Source: Maridesulfovibrio sp. (GTDB lineage Bacteria > Desulfobacterota > Desulfovibrionia > Desulfovibrionales > Desulfovibrionaceae). From it: a stretch of 64,000 nucleotides of DNA. The notes under the pieces are model-generated. The model was not told where the DNA came from, did not search any database, and worked only from the letters and a program-made list of their open reading frames with translations. Shown here piece by piece: positions 1-9,811 of the stretch. The DNA lies in contig NZ_OY781616.1 in assembly GCF_963677005.1 (NCBI RefSeq), positions 4,016,501-4,080,500 of the forward strand, in the 5' to 3' direction. Position 1 is the first letter of the stretch; each line of letters begins with the position of its first letter. The translations under genes and the position numbers were made by a program.

Positions 1-309
1 TCCGTTGAGCCGGATGTCCTGCCACGCGTCCAGGCTGTCGGCGTCCGTGGAGCCGAGTTCATAAATTACCCCCCACAAATCTTTTCCCGGCGCGGGGATA
101 ACCGTTTCCATGCCGCTGTCCCATATCCAGCTGTATCCGAAGAAGGCCATTTGGTATCCGGGGAGGCGGGCAGGACCTATTACTACCGGGTTGGAGCATC
201 TTTCCTGTATCTGTTCAGGATTCATGTTTGGTCCGTAGGCGAAATATCTTATTTTCGGTGCTCTCCGTTTTGCCGTAGGCACGGGTGTGAGAAGTATGTC
301 ATTGTTCAT
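1..309 (-). CDS. gamma-glutamylcyclotransferase-fold protein, 3' end beyond window
   Basis: This is an open frame on the minus strand starting at the ATG at 309 and running off the window edge, so only the first 103 residues are visible. After a basic leader of about 20 residues the protein reads RYFAYGPNMNPEQIQERC, which matches the N-terminal signature of the gamma-glutamylcyclotransferase (GGCT/AIG2-like) fold, Y-[FL]-A-Y-G-S-N-M. Here the usual Ser of YGSN is Pro. The gene lies about 100 bases downstream of anfK on the same strand and may belong to the nitrogenase operon, although a stem-loop separates them. Fold members act on gamma-glutamyl peptides; the substrate here is unknown. An AAGG element lies in front of the ATG. 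The fold call is fairly secure; any role in nitrogen fixation is inferred from position only. Confidence 0.7.
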   Translation of the reverse strand, partial: MNNDILLTPVPTAKRRAPKIRYFAYGPNMNPEQIQERCSNPVVIGPARLPGYQMAFFGYSWIWDSGMETVIPAPGKDLWGVIYELGSTDADSLDAWQDIRLNG

Positions 310-341
310 TTTCGCAACCTTTTGCTGAAGGATTTTATCCG

Positions 342-369
342 CCGGAGCCGGAAGCCGTTTCGGCTCCGG
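342..369 (-). terminator. stem-loop between anfK and the GGCT-like gene
   Basis: Perfect 9-bp inverted repeat, CCGGAGCCG at 342-350 and CGGCTCCGG at 361-369, with a 10-base loop. There is no T-run after it in the minus-strand direction, so it is more likely a 3'-end-stabilising or attenuating hairpin than a full intrinsic terminator. It could lower expression of the downstream gene relative to the nitrogenase structural genes. Confidence 0.45.
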
Positions 370-413
370 GCGGCTTGGAGGTTTTAGGGGATACCCCTGT
401 GAATTCGGTCGGG

Positions 414-1802
414 CTACCAGACGTTGAGAACCCATTCCTTGTTGTGTTTGTATTCCATGTCCGTGAACAGGGTGTTGGCCATCTGTTCGGCCAGCCAGAT
501 TGCTCCGGCGTACCCCACGACAGGGTGGCGGTAGAGTCCTGCCCGGTCATAGGTGGGGAATCCTACACGCACCATGGGAATATTGTTGTCTATGGCTATG
601 AACCGTCCCTTGGAGTGTCCGAGGATCAGGTCCAGCTCCAGTCCCTGGTTCTGGATACGGTCGCCAAGCACCCACAGGTCTGCGTTGGTTACGATTTCCA
701 TGTCGTAATCCACGTTTTCCTTCAGCGCTTTGACCCGCGGGTCTGATTCATAGTGTACGTTGTCGTCACCGAGCAGCAGCAGTTTGGGGCGCATTTCCAG
801 ATCCAGGCAGTACTCGGCCAGTCCGAGGACAAGGTCCGGAGCGCCGTAAATGGCCACGCGTTTGTCGGCCAGGAACATGTGTACAAGATCGGTCAGCGCA
901 TCGAGGGCAATGCCGCGCTCGCGCACCAGCGATTCCGGTATGGGTTTGCCGGTAATGTTCTTGAGGTGCTGGAGGAAGGTGTCGGTGTTGCGGATGCCGA
1001 TGGGAGTAGGTCCGATAACAGCGGGAACACCGAAGTTGTCCTCCAGATACTGCGCCGCCTTGCCTCCCTCGTACCGGTTGAGGGCTATTGTGCCCACGGC
1101 GTTGGCCGTTCCGCGCAGGTCTGCAATGGTTGTTTCCCCGTGCGAAACGTGGTTGCCCGAAGGCATAAGCGGGGAGTCGAAGGTTTCAATTTCAAAAAGG
1201 ACGGTGGCGTCAACATCCATCTCGGCGAGCAGATGTTTGAGATGGGTCACGTCGCCGGGGTTTACCCAGCCGGTTATCAGGTTGATCTTTTCACTCGGCT
1301 CCGTTTTTTCCGCAAAATAGGAGACGAATTCCTTTACCGCCAGATCGTAGCCGGTGATCATGCTGCCCACGAAGCTGGGTGTATGGATGGGGATGAGGTG
1401 CACCTCCCTGTCCGGATATTTTTCGGGCAGAAGCTCGGCGTTGAGCTTGGCTACCACACCGTCAATATCATCACCGATGACCTCGGTAGAGCAGGTTGAG
1501 ATGATCGGGACTACCTTTACGTCCGGGTAGCGCATGAGGAGCACGTCCACGGCTTCCTCAACGCGGGAGCAAGCACCGAATACAGCGCCGTCCTCATGGA
1601 CCGATGACGAGGCCAGCTCGAAACTCTCCTTGAAGTGCTGGGAGATGAGCATGCGTACGAACATTACACATCCCTGTCCGCCGTGGACGATGCCGATGCA
1701 TTCCTTTATGCTGATGCTGGCGAACTGTGCGCCGCACGGCTGGCAGGTAAATATCGGGTTGATGCACCCGACGCGTTCTTTTTCATTGATTTCACAGGAC
1801 AT
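414..1802 (-). CDS. anfK: iron-only nitrogenase FeFe protein beta chain AnfK
   Basis: Beta subunit of the iron-only nitrogenase, which with AnfD holds the P-cluster and takes electrons from AnfH. The start at 1802 gives MSCEINEKERVG, aligns with the usual AnfK N-terminus and has AAAGGA eight bases upstream; an in-frame ATG five codons earlier lacks this support. The 462-residue length is normal. P-cluster cysteines are visible at Cys20 (FTCQPCG), Cys45 (GGQGCVMF) and Cys104 (ISTCSTE). The C-terminus HNKEWVLNVW is highly typical of AnfK. The gene follows anfG by 11 bases and is the last structural gene of the operon. Identity as Anf rather than Vnf or Nif rests on recalled similarity to Azotobacter AnfK and on the linked delta subunit. 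Confidence 0.95.
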   Translation of the reverse strand: MSCEINEKERVGCINPIFTCQPCGAQFASISIKECIGIVHGGQGCVMFVRMLISQHFKESFELASSSVHEDGAVFGACSRVEEAVDVLLMRYPDVKVVPIISTCSTEVIGDDIDGVVAKLNAELLPEKYPDREVHLIPIHTPSFVGSMITGYDLAVKEFVSYFAEKTEPSEKINLITGWVNPGDVTHLKHLLAEMDVDATVLFEIETFDSPLMPSGNHVSHGETTIADLRGTANAVGTIALNRYEGGKAAQYLEDNFGVPAVIGPTPIGIRNTDTFLQHLKNITGKPIPESLVRERGIALDALTDLVHMFLADKRVAIYGAPDLVLGLAEYCLDLEMRPKLLLLGDDNVHYESDPRVKALKENVDYDMEIVTNADLWVLGDRIQNQGLELDLILGHSKGRFIAIDNNIPMVRVGFPTYDRAGLYRHPVVGYAGAIWLAEQMANTLFTDMEYKHNKEWVLNVW

Positions 1803-1813
1803 ATTATTTCCTT

Positions 1814-2164
1814 TCAATAATGCTGGTCGGTTAGTTCCTGATTGAGCGAGCCGGTGACGGTCAGATATTCGATGCGTTCGTACAGCTCGTCCATGAGGGC
1901 CGCTATTTCATCTTTGGACATGTCCGTGAGCCAGGCGCAGTTCTTCTTGAATGCCTCGGCCATTGTCACGGAATCCACCCAGTAACAGCGGTTCTCCGGG
2001 GTGCTTGTATCAACCGGTTCTCCGAGGAGAATCTGTTTGGTCATGCCCAGGATATTTTCATTCTGGCGTTTTCTGTCCCAGTTACGGGAATGGAATTGCC
2101 ACAGGCATTTTTTCATTATGTAGTTTTCCAGCTCCGATAACTTTTCATTTTTAGGTTCGGCCAT
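1814..2164 (-). CDS. anfG: iron-only nitrogenase delta subunit AnfG
   Basis: Small delta subunit (116 residues) found only in the alternative (V or Fe-only) nitrogenases, where it binds AnfD/VnfD. Diagnostic strings are CLWQFHSRNWDRKRQN, GEPVDTSTPENRCYWVDSV and the C-terminal EYLTVTGSLNQELTDQHY, all close to Azotobacter AnfG. Its presence shows this is not a molybdenum nitrogenase. It has a strong TAGGAGGGA ribosome site, begins 9 bases after anfD and ends 11 bases before the chosen anfK start, so it is co-transcribed with both. Confidence 0.95.
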   Translation of the reverse strand: MAEPKNEKLSELENYIMKKCLWQFHSRNWDRKRQNENILGMTKQILLGEPVDTSTPENRCYWVDSVTMAEAFKKNCAWLTDMSKDEIAALMDELYERIEYLTVTGSLNQELTDQHY

Positions 2165-2173
2165 GTCTCCCTC

Positions 2174-3751
<1,578 letters not shown>

Positions 3752-3774
3752 TTAGAATCGTTTTCGCGGCCTGA

Positions 3775-4146
3775 TTAGAGGATGGCTTTTTCCCCGTACT
3801 CATCGGTTCGTACACGCAGAGCGTCGTCCACAGGGCAGACAAAGATTCTTCCGTCTCCTACCTGGCCGGTTCTGTTGATCCTTACCAGGGTCTCGACCAC
3901 ATTATCCGCATCCTTATCCGGGACCACCACCGTGACCATACGCTTGGGGATGTAGGGCATGGTTCTGTACTTCGCCTGATCTATTTCTTCGGGTCGAAGG
4001 TCGACGTTGATCTCTCCGGCTATGCCGCGCTGTTTGCCCCGGCCCAGTACCTGAGTGGCGGTTATGCTGGGCAGGCCGAGTTCATCCAGGGCCTTCTTGG
4101 TACTGTTCATTTGTTTGGGCCTGATTATGGCGATGATTTCCTTCAT
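3775..4146 (-). CDS. nifI2: nitrogenase-associated PII protein NifI2
   Basis: PII-superfamily regulator of 123 residues with the NifI2-type elongated T-loop region (roughly residues 40-70, GKQRGIAGEINVDLRPEEIDQAKYRT) and the C-terminal signature GDGRIFVCPVDDALRVRT. In methanogens the NifI1-NifI2 complex binds the nitrogenase component directly and inactivates it when ammonia is available; 2-oxoglutarate relieves this. It sits between anfH and anfD next to nifI1 (8-base gap), the same place these genes take in nif operons of methanogens and deltaproteobacteria. An AGGAGG ribosome site precedes the ATG. That it controls the Fe-only enzyme is inferred from position. Confidence 0.9.
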   Translation of the reverse strand: MKEIIAIIRPKQMNSTKKALDELGLPSITATQVLGRGKQRGIAGEINVDLRPEEIDQAKYRTMPYIPKRMVTVVVPDKDADNVVETLVRINRTGQVGDGRIFVCPVDDALRVRTDEYGEKAIL

Positions 4147-4154
4147 GGCGCCTC

Positions 4155-4478
4155 CTACAGACCGTCTGCGCCCGTGCGCACCGTCACCGATTTTTCAACA
4201 GGGGTGACGAAGATCTTGCCGTCGCCGAAGTTGCCGGTGTAGGCCCTGCCCTGTATGAGCTTCATGACCTCGTCCACGTCCTTTTCCTCCACAACCATCA
4301 GCAGAATGGTGCGCGGCAGTTCATCGTAGTGGATGGTTCCGACGGTGATTCCTTTCTGCTTACCGCGCCCGAAGGCGTTGATTTTGGTCATGGAAGCAAA
4401 TCCGGCTTCGGCCAGGCTGTCGGCCACGCTGTCTGCGGCATCTGCACGCACGATCGCCTTTATCATTTTCATTGCCAT
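4155..4478 (-). CDS. nifI1: nitrogenase-associated PII protein NifI1
   Basis: PII-superfamily protein of 107 residues, partner of NifI2. It shows the PII core (MIKAIVRADAADSV), a T-loop without the uridylylated tyrosine of GlnB (GRGKQKGITVGTIHYDELPRT), and GDGKIFVTPVEKSVTVRTG at the C-terminus. Family knowledge: the NifI1/NifI2 hetero-oligomer provides ammonia switch-off of nitrogenase. The gap to the upstream anfH is about 170 bases, the longest in the operon, and contains weak inverted repeats that could set the level of the genes downstream of anfH. Confidence 0.88.
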   Translation of the reverse strand: MAMKMIKAIVRADAADSVADSLAEAGFASMTKINAFGRGKQKGITVGTIHYDELPRTILLMVVEEKDVDEVMKLIQGRAYTGNFGDGKIFVTPVEKSVTVRTGADGL

Positions 4479-4647
4479 AGTGTGTCTCCTTTTTCTCTTT
4501 CCTGGTAACAGGGAAGGTTGCCCGGACTTGCGGCCGGGATATCCGTTTCTCTGGCTGGCTTCTGTTTTGGAACACGGCTCCCTTGTAATTGAAGCTGTTT
4601 CAGGTGGATAAGCCGAAAAGGTTAAGCCGGTTCCAGGTTGAGGAGTT

Positions 4648-5749
<1,102 letters not shown>

Positions 5750-5767
5750 CTTTGTGCGGTGGGCAAT

Positions 5768-5798
5768 AAAAAAAGGCCGGGACTTTCGTCTCCGGCCT
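5768..5798 (-). terminator. intrinsic terminator, minus strand
   Basis: Inverted repeat AGGCCGG (5774-5780) / CCGGCCT (5792-5798), followed in the minus direction by seven T residues (the A-run at 5768-5774). It insulates the anf promoter region from transcription coming from the flavoprotein gene at 5937-6416. Confidence 0.8.
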
Positions 5799-5836
5799 CA
5801 GACTCTCGATAAAACACGGTCTGCTGCGTTGCTGTG

Positions 5837-5879
5837 AAAAAGCATGAAACGCCTGTATACGCTCAGCTTCATGCTTTTT
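5837..5879. terminator. bidirectional terminator-like inverted repeat
   Basis: Perfect 12-bp inverted repeat, AAAAAGCATGAA at 5837-5848 and TTCATGCTTTTT at 5868-5879, with A/T ends that give a T-run in either direction. It lies directly downstream of the minus-strand gene ending at 5937 and, with the hairpin at 5768-5798, forms a double terminator before the anf promoter region. Confidence 0.65.
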
Positions 5880-5936
5880 ACTGCACCTTACGGCACATTC
5901 TCAACAGTCTGTTGTCATCAAGATTTTAGCGAATGG

Positions 5937-6416
5937 TTATATCTGCGGATCGCCGGGGTAGGCGGGGTTGACCTTGCCGACCAGTTCGTCGAGATCAATG
6001 CGGACAACCGCAGTCTTCTGCAGCACTTTATCCGGGTATCCCCCGGTGGGGCCCTGATGCTGGGCAAGTATCACATCAAGTGCGGCTGCTTTGTCCTCCG
6101 GGGCCTCCAGAAGCGTGGCCTTCCCGAAGCCGGAAACAGATGTGTAGTGGGTGGTGTAGCCGCAGCCGTCCTCGGCCCGGATCAGTTCGCTTTCCACCAC
6201 CGTGGTGAAGGCTACCAGACCGTTGGCGCGGACGCAGTCCATCTTGAGTCCTTCCATTGCGCTGTGGAAATAGACGGCGTTGTCCGCGTATCCGAAGTTC
6301 ACCGTGACCGCATAGGGCTTTACGCCGTCCCAGAGTCCGAGCTGCATGGTTGTGCAGCTTTTGAGCAGTTCTTCAACCTTGTTTCTGTCTTTGATTTCGC
6401 GTTTTGGGTGCCGCAT
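5937..6416 (-). CDS. pyridoxamine 5'-phosphate oxidase-family (NimA-like) flavoprotein
   Basis: A 159-residue split-barrel flavin-binding protein of the PNPOx-like family. The opening MRHPKREIKDRNKVEELLKS and the stretch MQLGLWDGVKPYAVTVNFGY, followed by VYFHSAMEGLKMD, are typical of NimA-type members, which bind FMN or related cofactors and are often annotated as 5-nitroimidazole reductase-like. The substrate cannot be told from sequence. The gene stands alone between two terminator-like repeats and the tRNA cluster, with an AAGGAG ribosome site before the ATG. Its closeness to the anf operon is probably accidental, since two terminators lie between them. Confidence 0.8.
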   Translation of the reverse strand: MRHPKREIKDRNKVEELLKSCTTMQLGLWDGVKPYAVTVNFGYADNAVYFHSAMEGLKMDCVRANGLVAFTTVVESELIRAEDGCGYTTHYTSVSGFGKATLLEAPEDKAAALDVILAQHQGPTGGYPDKVLQKTAVVRIDLDELVGKVNPAYPGDPQI

Positions 6417-6780
6417 GGTTTTCTCCTTGGCTAGGCGGTTTTACAGAGGGTAGAGCGTTTTTGCACATCCGTTCGTATTTTCTGGGACTGCTTAGGCCCG
6501 GTGTCGTGCACTTGGGATGCGACTGCAATGTTATGAGGTGTGATTCAGGCCTCCGTAGTTGATAATTCAAACACCTTATGGGAGGAAACACAAAGCAAAT
6601 ATGGGACCAACTGATTCTGGCGGGGGCCGTAAGTTTTCCGGTCCGGAATTGTCTTTCATGGGGGCTTCTGGAACCGGCCATACATATATATTAACAAGGA
6701 GAGTTTTATCCGGGCTGGGGTGTTTGGCAGTACGTTTTTATTTTGCGGTATGAATCAGGATAAAAAGATTTAATTAATTG
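6417..6780. other. intergenic region, no gene seen
   Basis: About 360 bases between the flavoprotein gene and the tRNA promoter. I see no reading frame with family similarity. It should hold the minus-strand promoter of the flavoprotein gene, but no convincing -35/-10 pair could be assigned. Confidence 0.5.
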
Positions 6781-6809
6781 TTGACAGCGAGGGCAAATAC
6801 ACATAAAAG
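6781..6809 (+). promoter_or_regulatory. probable promoter of the tRNA cluster
   Basis: A consensus -35 TTGACA (6781-6786) is followed after 17 bases by TAAAAG (6804-6809) as -10, just ahead of tRNA-Gln. A 9-bp inverted repeat, ACAGCGAGG (6784-6792) and CCTCGCTGT (6815-6823), overlaps the -35 and ends at the first base before the tRNA. It could be an operator or a hairpin in the 5' leader, or may be coincidental. Confidence 0.55.
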
Positions 6810-6823
6810 TTTTTCCTCGCTGT

Positions 6824-6898
6824 TGGGACATCGTTCAATTGGCAGGACGACGGGTTCTGGCTCCGTTAATCAAGGTTCGAGTCCTTGTGTCCCAGCCA
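6824..6898 (+). tRNA. tRNA-Gln (anticodon CTG)
   Basis: Complete cloverleaf: acceptor stem TGGGACA/TGTCCCA, D arm GTTC...GGAC, anticodon stem ACGGG/TCCGT enclosing loop TTCTGGC with anticodon CTG, T arm with GGTTCGAGTCC, and an encoded CCA end. First of three tRNA genes in one transcription unit. Confidence 0.95.
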
Positions 6899-6918
6899 CA
6901 GCAATACTAATGAGATGT

Positions 6919-6996
6919 GTCCCCATCGTCTAGCCTGGCCCAGGACACCTGCCTTTCACGCAGGCGACAGGGGTTCAAATCCCCTTGGGGACGCCA
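6919..6996 (+). tRNA. tRNA-Glu (anticodon TTC), copy 1
   Basis: Acceptor stem GTCCCCA/TGGGGAC, anticodon stem CCTGC/GCAGG enclosing loop CTTTCAC with anticodon TTC, T loop GGTTCAAATCC and encoded CCA. It lies 20 bases after tRNA-Gln. Confidence 0.95.
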
Positions 6997-7089
6997 CTCA
7001 TCAAAGATCTGAATTGCCAGAGCAGGTCTTGCCCTTACCGGCTTCAACATCGTGATTCAGGCCACGGAAGCAGGTACATATTTTGATGC

Positions 7090-7167
7090 GTCCCCATCGT
7101 CTAGCCTGGCCCAGGACACCTGCCTTTCACGCAGGCGACAGGGGTTCAAATCCCCTTGGGGACGCCA
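7090..7167 (+). tRNA. tRNA-Glu (anticodon TTC), copy 2
   Basis: All 78 bases are identical to copy 1 at 6919-6996, while the 93-base spacer between them is unique. This points to a local tandem duplication or to conversion that keeps the copies identical. It is followed 11 bases later by a strong terminator. Confidence 0.95.
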
Positions 7168-7178
7168 AAGAAATTTCA

Positions 7179-7210
7179 AGGACCGATTCATGAAGAATCG
7201 GTCCTTTTTT
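7179..7210 (+). terminator. intrinsic terminator of the tRNA operon
   Basis: Perfect 11-bp stem AGGACCGATTC (7179-7189) / GAATCGGTCCT (7195-7205) with a 5-base loop, running into six T residues. It ends the Gln-Glu-Glu tRNA unit. Confidence 0.9.
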
Positions 7211-7295
7211 ATGGTTATCGTATCAATCCTTAGTACCCCTGTCTTTGAGGTAGAGCCGGTAGAGCCCTAAAAGGAGCAGTCCGCGGCCATGAAAT

Positions 7296-7324
7296 GAAAA
7301 AGCCAGGCTGTAAACAACCTGGCT
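7296..7324 (-). terminator. intrinsic terminator of the nfn operon
   Basis: Stem AGCCAGG (7301-7307) / CCTGGCT (7318-7324), followed in the minus direction by a short T-run. It lies about 50 bases past the nfnB stop codon. Confidence 0.8.
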
Positions 7325-7371
7325 GAAATAAAGGGCATTGTGGTAAAAAGTGCCTGCGGTTAACGGCCGCT

Positions 7372-8784
7372 TCACACTCCCAGCCGTTCGGCAATTGTTT
7401 TTGCCGCCCGGCGGCCTGCACCCATGGCGGATATGACTGTCGCTGATCCGCTGACGATGTCGCCGCCTGCGAAAACATTTTGGATCGATGTTTCTCCGGT
7501 TTCCGGATCAGCTTCTATATAGCCCCACCTGTTCAGATCAAGTCCGGGAGTGGCCTCAAGCAGGACCGGGTTGGCACCGGTTCCTACGGCCATAATGACC
7601 ATATCCACTTCAAGCTCCCTGGTCTTGCCTTTCACCGGTACGGGCCTGCGCCGACCTGAATCATCCGCTTCACCGAGTTCCATCACCTGCAGGGTCATGG
7701 ATTTCACATGCGAGTTCTCATCTCCGTTTATGGAGATGGGTGAGGTCAGCAGATCAAGCTTTACCCCTTCCTCAATCGCATGGTGCAGCTCTTCGAGACG
7801 CGCGGGCATTTCATCTCTGGTGCGGCGGTAGGTAATGTAGACGTTTTCCGCCCCAAGCCTGAGCGCCGTGCGCGCGGCGTCCATGGCCACGTTTCCGCCC
7901 CCGATAACGGCGACATTGCGCGGTCTGGGAGCCGGGGTGTCGTGTCCGGGAAAATCGTATGCCCGGCCGAGGTTGATGCGGGTAAGGTACTCGTTCGATG
8001 AATATACGCCGACAAGGTTTTCACCGGGAATATTCATGAATTTCGGAAGTCCTGCTCCCACGCCTATGAACACGGCATCGAAGCCTTCATCCATGAGGTC
8101 CTGAATTGTAACGGTCTTGCCGCCCACCCAGTTCGGCAGGAAGGTGACGCCCTTGCTCCACAATGCGCCCACTTCACGCGCGACGATGGATTTGGGCAGC
8201 CTGAATTCCGGTATCCCGTAGATAAGAACACCGCCGACTTCGTGCAGGGCTTCATAAACGGTGACAGGCACGCCCCTTGCCGCGAGGTATCCGGCAACGG
8301 TAAGGCTGGAGGGCCCGGAACCTATGCAGGCAACCTTGAGGTGCTCGTTGGGCAGGCTGCAGGCAGTATCGCCGGTTATCATCTCGCATGCCGAGTCGCT
8401 GTCGAAAGTATCTGCAACGTATCTTTCCAGCCGCCCGATGGCCACCGGTTCATATTTTTTGCCCAGTATGCACGAACCTTCACACTGATTTTCCTGCGGA
8501 CAGACCCTGCCGCAGACAGCAGGAAGGGCGTTGGTCTCTTTGATGACCTTGTATGCGGAGGGAACGTCTCCGGCAGCAAGGTGGCCGATGAATCCCTTGA
8601 TATCAATTTCCACCGGACAGCCTTTCTGACAGGGCGGTTCCTTGCACTGCAGGCATCTGGACGCTTCCACTACCGCCTGATCCCTAGTGTATCCACAGGC
8701 AACTTCCATAAAGTTCTTTTTACGCACATCTGCCGGCTGTTCAGGCATCGGGGTGCGGATAGGATTGAATTTCTTTCTAGCCAT
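7372..8784 (-). CDS. nfnB: NADH-dependent ferredoxin:NADP+ oxidoreductase large subunit (NfnB/NfnL)
   Basis: Large subunit of the electron-bifurcating transhydrogenase Nfn, which couples NADPH to NADH and ferredoxin redox pools in the cytoplasm of anaerobes. The 470 residues begin with a domain carrying two Cys-rich [4Fe-4S] motifs (CLQCKEPPCQKGC and CGRVCPQENQCEGSC, residues about 45-105). A Rossmann FAD site follows (ACIGSGPSSL, about 150-160), then an NADPH site (VAVIGGGNVAMDAART) and the C-terminal flavin motif VFAGGDIVSGSATVI. The family also includes the glutamate synthase small chain and is often annotated gltA or sudA. The gene overlaps nfnA by 8 bases, and the pair identifies Nfn rather than glutamate synthase. 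No glutamate synthase large subunit is nearby. Confidence 0.9.
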   Translation of the reverse strand: MARKKFNPIRTPMPEQPADVRKKNFMEVACGYTRDQAVVEASRCLQCKEPPCQKGCPVEIDIKGFIGHLAAGDVPSAYKVIKETNALPAVCGRVCPQENQCEGSCILGKKYEPVAIGRLERYVADTFDSDSACEMITGDTACSLPNEHLKVACIGSGPSSLTVAGYLAARGVPVTVYEALHEVGGVLIYGIPEFRLPKSIVAREVGALWSKGVTFLPNWVGGKTVTIQDLMDEGFDAVFIGVGAGLPKFMNIPGENLVGVYSSNEYLTRINLGRAYDFPGHDTPAPRPRNVAVIGGGNVAMDAARTALRLGAENVYITYRRTRDEMPARLEELHHAIEEGVKLDLLTSPISINGDENSHVKSMTLQVMELGEADDSGRRRPVPVKGKTRELEVDMVIMAVGTGANPVLLEATPGLDLNRWGYIEADPETGETSIQNVFAGGDIVSGSATVISAMGAGRRAAKTIAERLGV

Positions 8785-9613
8785 GTTCCCTCCTGAACAA
8801 ATCCATTGATTGCCTTTCCTGATCCTTGTACTGGCCGAGGCGCATTTTCAATTCATTGAAATCGACCTTATGACCGTCAAATTCGGGCCCGTCCACACAG
8901 GCGAAACGGGTTTCGCCACCGATGTTGCAGCGGCATGCACCGCACATTCCGACTCCATCGACCATGATCGAGTTCAGACTCACAACCGTGCGGACTCCGA
9001 ACGGTTTTGTTACTCCGGCAACGGCTTCCATCATGGGAACAGGGCCTACTGCTACAACTTCAGCCACGTCTTTGTCTTTCTCAAGGCGTTCCCTCAGGAC
9101 GTCCGTGACAAAGCCTTTATGCCCGCAGCTTCCGTCATCCGTGGCAATGATCAGTTCCGGGCAGAAGCCGCCGAGTTCGTCACAGAACAGCAGCAGATCC
9201 TTGCTTCTTGCGCCGACAATGGCGACAACATGGTTCCCGGCCATATGATGCCCTTTCGCTATGTGGTGCATTGCGGCAATTCCGGTTCCGCCCCCGACAC
9301 AGACTACCGTTCCGCATTTTTCTATATGGGTGGCCTTGCCCAGCGGGCCGCAAAGATCGAGGATGGAATCCCCTTCATTAAGGGTTTCAAGCAGGGCCGA
9401 GCTTTTACCCACTACAAGGTAGACAATGGTGATGGTGCCGGCCTGCGGGTCCGTATCCGCAATGGTCAGGGGAATGCGTTCCCCATTCTGGGAAACACGC
9501 AGAATTATGAAGTTCCCCGGCCTGGCTTTTTTAGCTATCTGGGGAGCGTCAATAACCAGCATGCTTGTCTGTCCGGGTATCAGCGCTCTTTTTTTTACAA
9601 TGGTGTTGGTCAT
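8777..9613 (-). CDS. nfnA: NADH-dependent ferredoxin:NADP+ oxidoreductase small subunit (NfnA/NfnS)
   Basis: Small subunit of Nfn, a 278-residue ferredoxin-NADP+ reductase-type protein. The N-terminal FAD barrel contains RIPLTIAD, the nucleotide domain contains VCVGGGTGIAAMHHIAKG (about residue 105), and the C-terminus carries a [2Fe-2S] motif (GMCGACRCNIGG...FACVDGPEFDGHKVD). It is upstream of and translationally coupled to nfnB. Family knowledge: this subunit binds NAD(H) and one FAD, while the large subunit holds the bifurcating FAD. The gene is also annotated as sulfide dehydrogenase beta subunit in some genomes. Confidence 0.9.
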   Translation of the reverse strand: MTNTIVKKRALIPGQTSMLVIDAPQIAKKARPGNFIILRVSQNGERIPLTIADTDPQAGTITIVYLVVGKSSALLETLNEGDSILDLCGPLGKATHIEKCGTVVCVGGGTGIAAMHHIAKGHHMAGNHVVAIVGARSKDLLLFCDELGGFCPELIIATDDGSCGHKGFVTDVLRERLEKDKDVAEVVAVGPVPMMEAVAGVTKPFGVRTVVSLNSIMVDGVGMCGACRCNIGGETRFACVDGPEFDGHKVDFNELKMRLGQYKDQERQSMDLFRREHG

Positions 9614-9693
9614 ATTTCACATACCGCCTGGTTGGTAGAAGTCCAAAGAACAGGCCCCCAGTCACCTGGAGGCCTGAAGGGGTTTGTGAAGGC

Positions 9694-9748
9694 CCGCGGT
9701 ATACCTCCCTGTGCGGGAAGGTCTTGTCGCACAGTTTTTTTACCGCGG
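9694..9748. repeat. nested inverted repeats upstream of nfnA
   Basis: An outer 8-bp inverted repeat, CCGCGGTA (9694-9701) / TACCGCGG (9741-9748), encloses an inner 7-bp stem, CTGTGCG (9709-9715) / CGCACAG (9728-9734), followed on the plus strand by seven T residues. Read on the plus strand the inner part is a good intrinsic terminator, yet no plus-strand gene is seen. On the minus strand it falls between the aldehyde dehydrogenase and nfnA and may be a 5' leader structure. Confidence 0.5.
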
Positions 9749-9811
9749 ACTTTCACTCTGAACACAATAAACAGCAGTTCAGGTTTTTTTCCAGCATGCT
9801 ATGAGGCAAGG

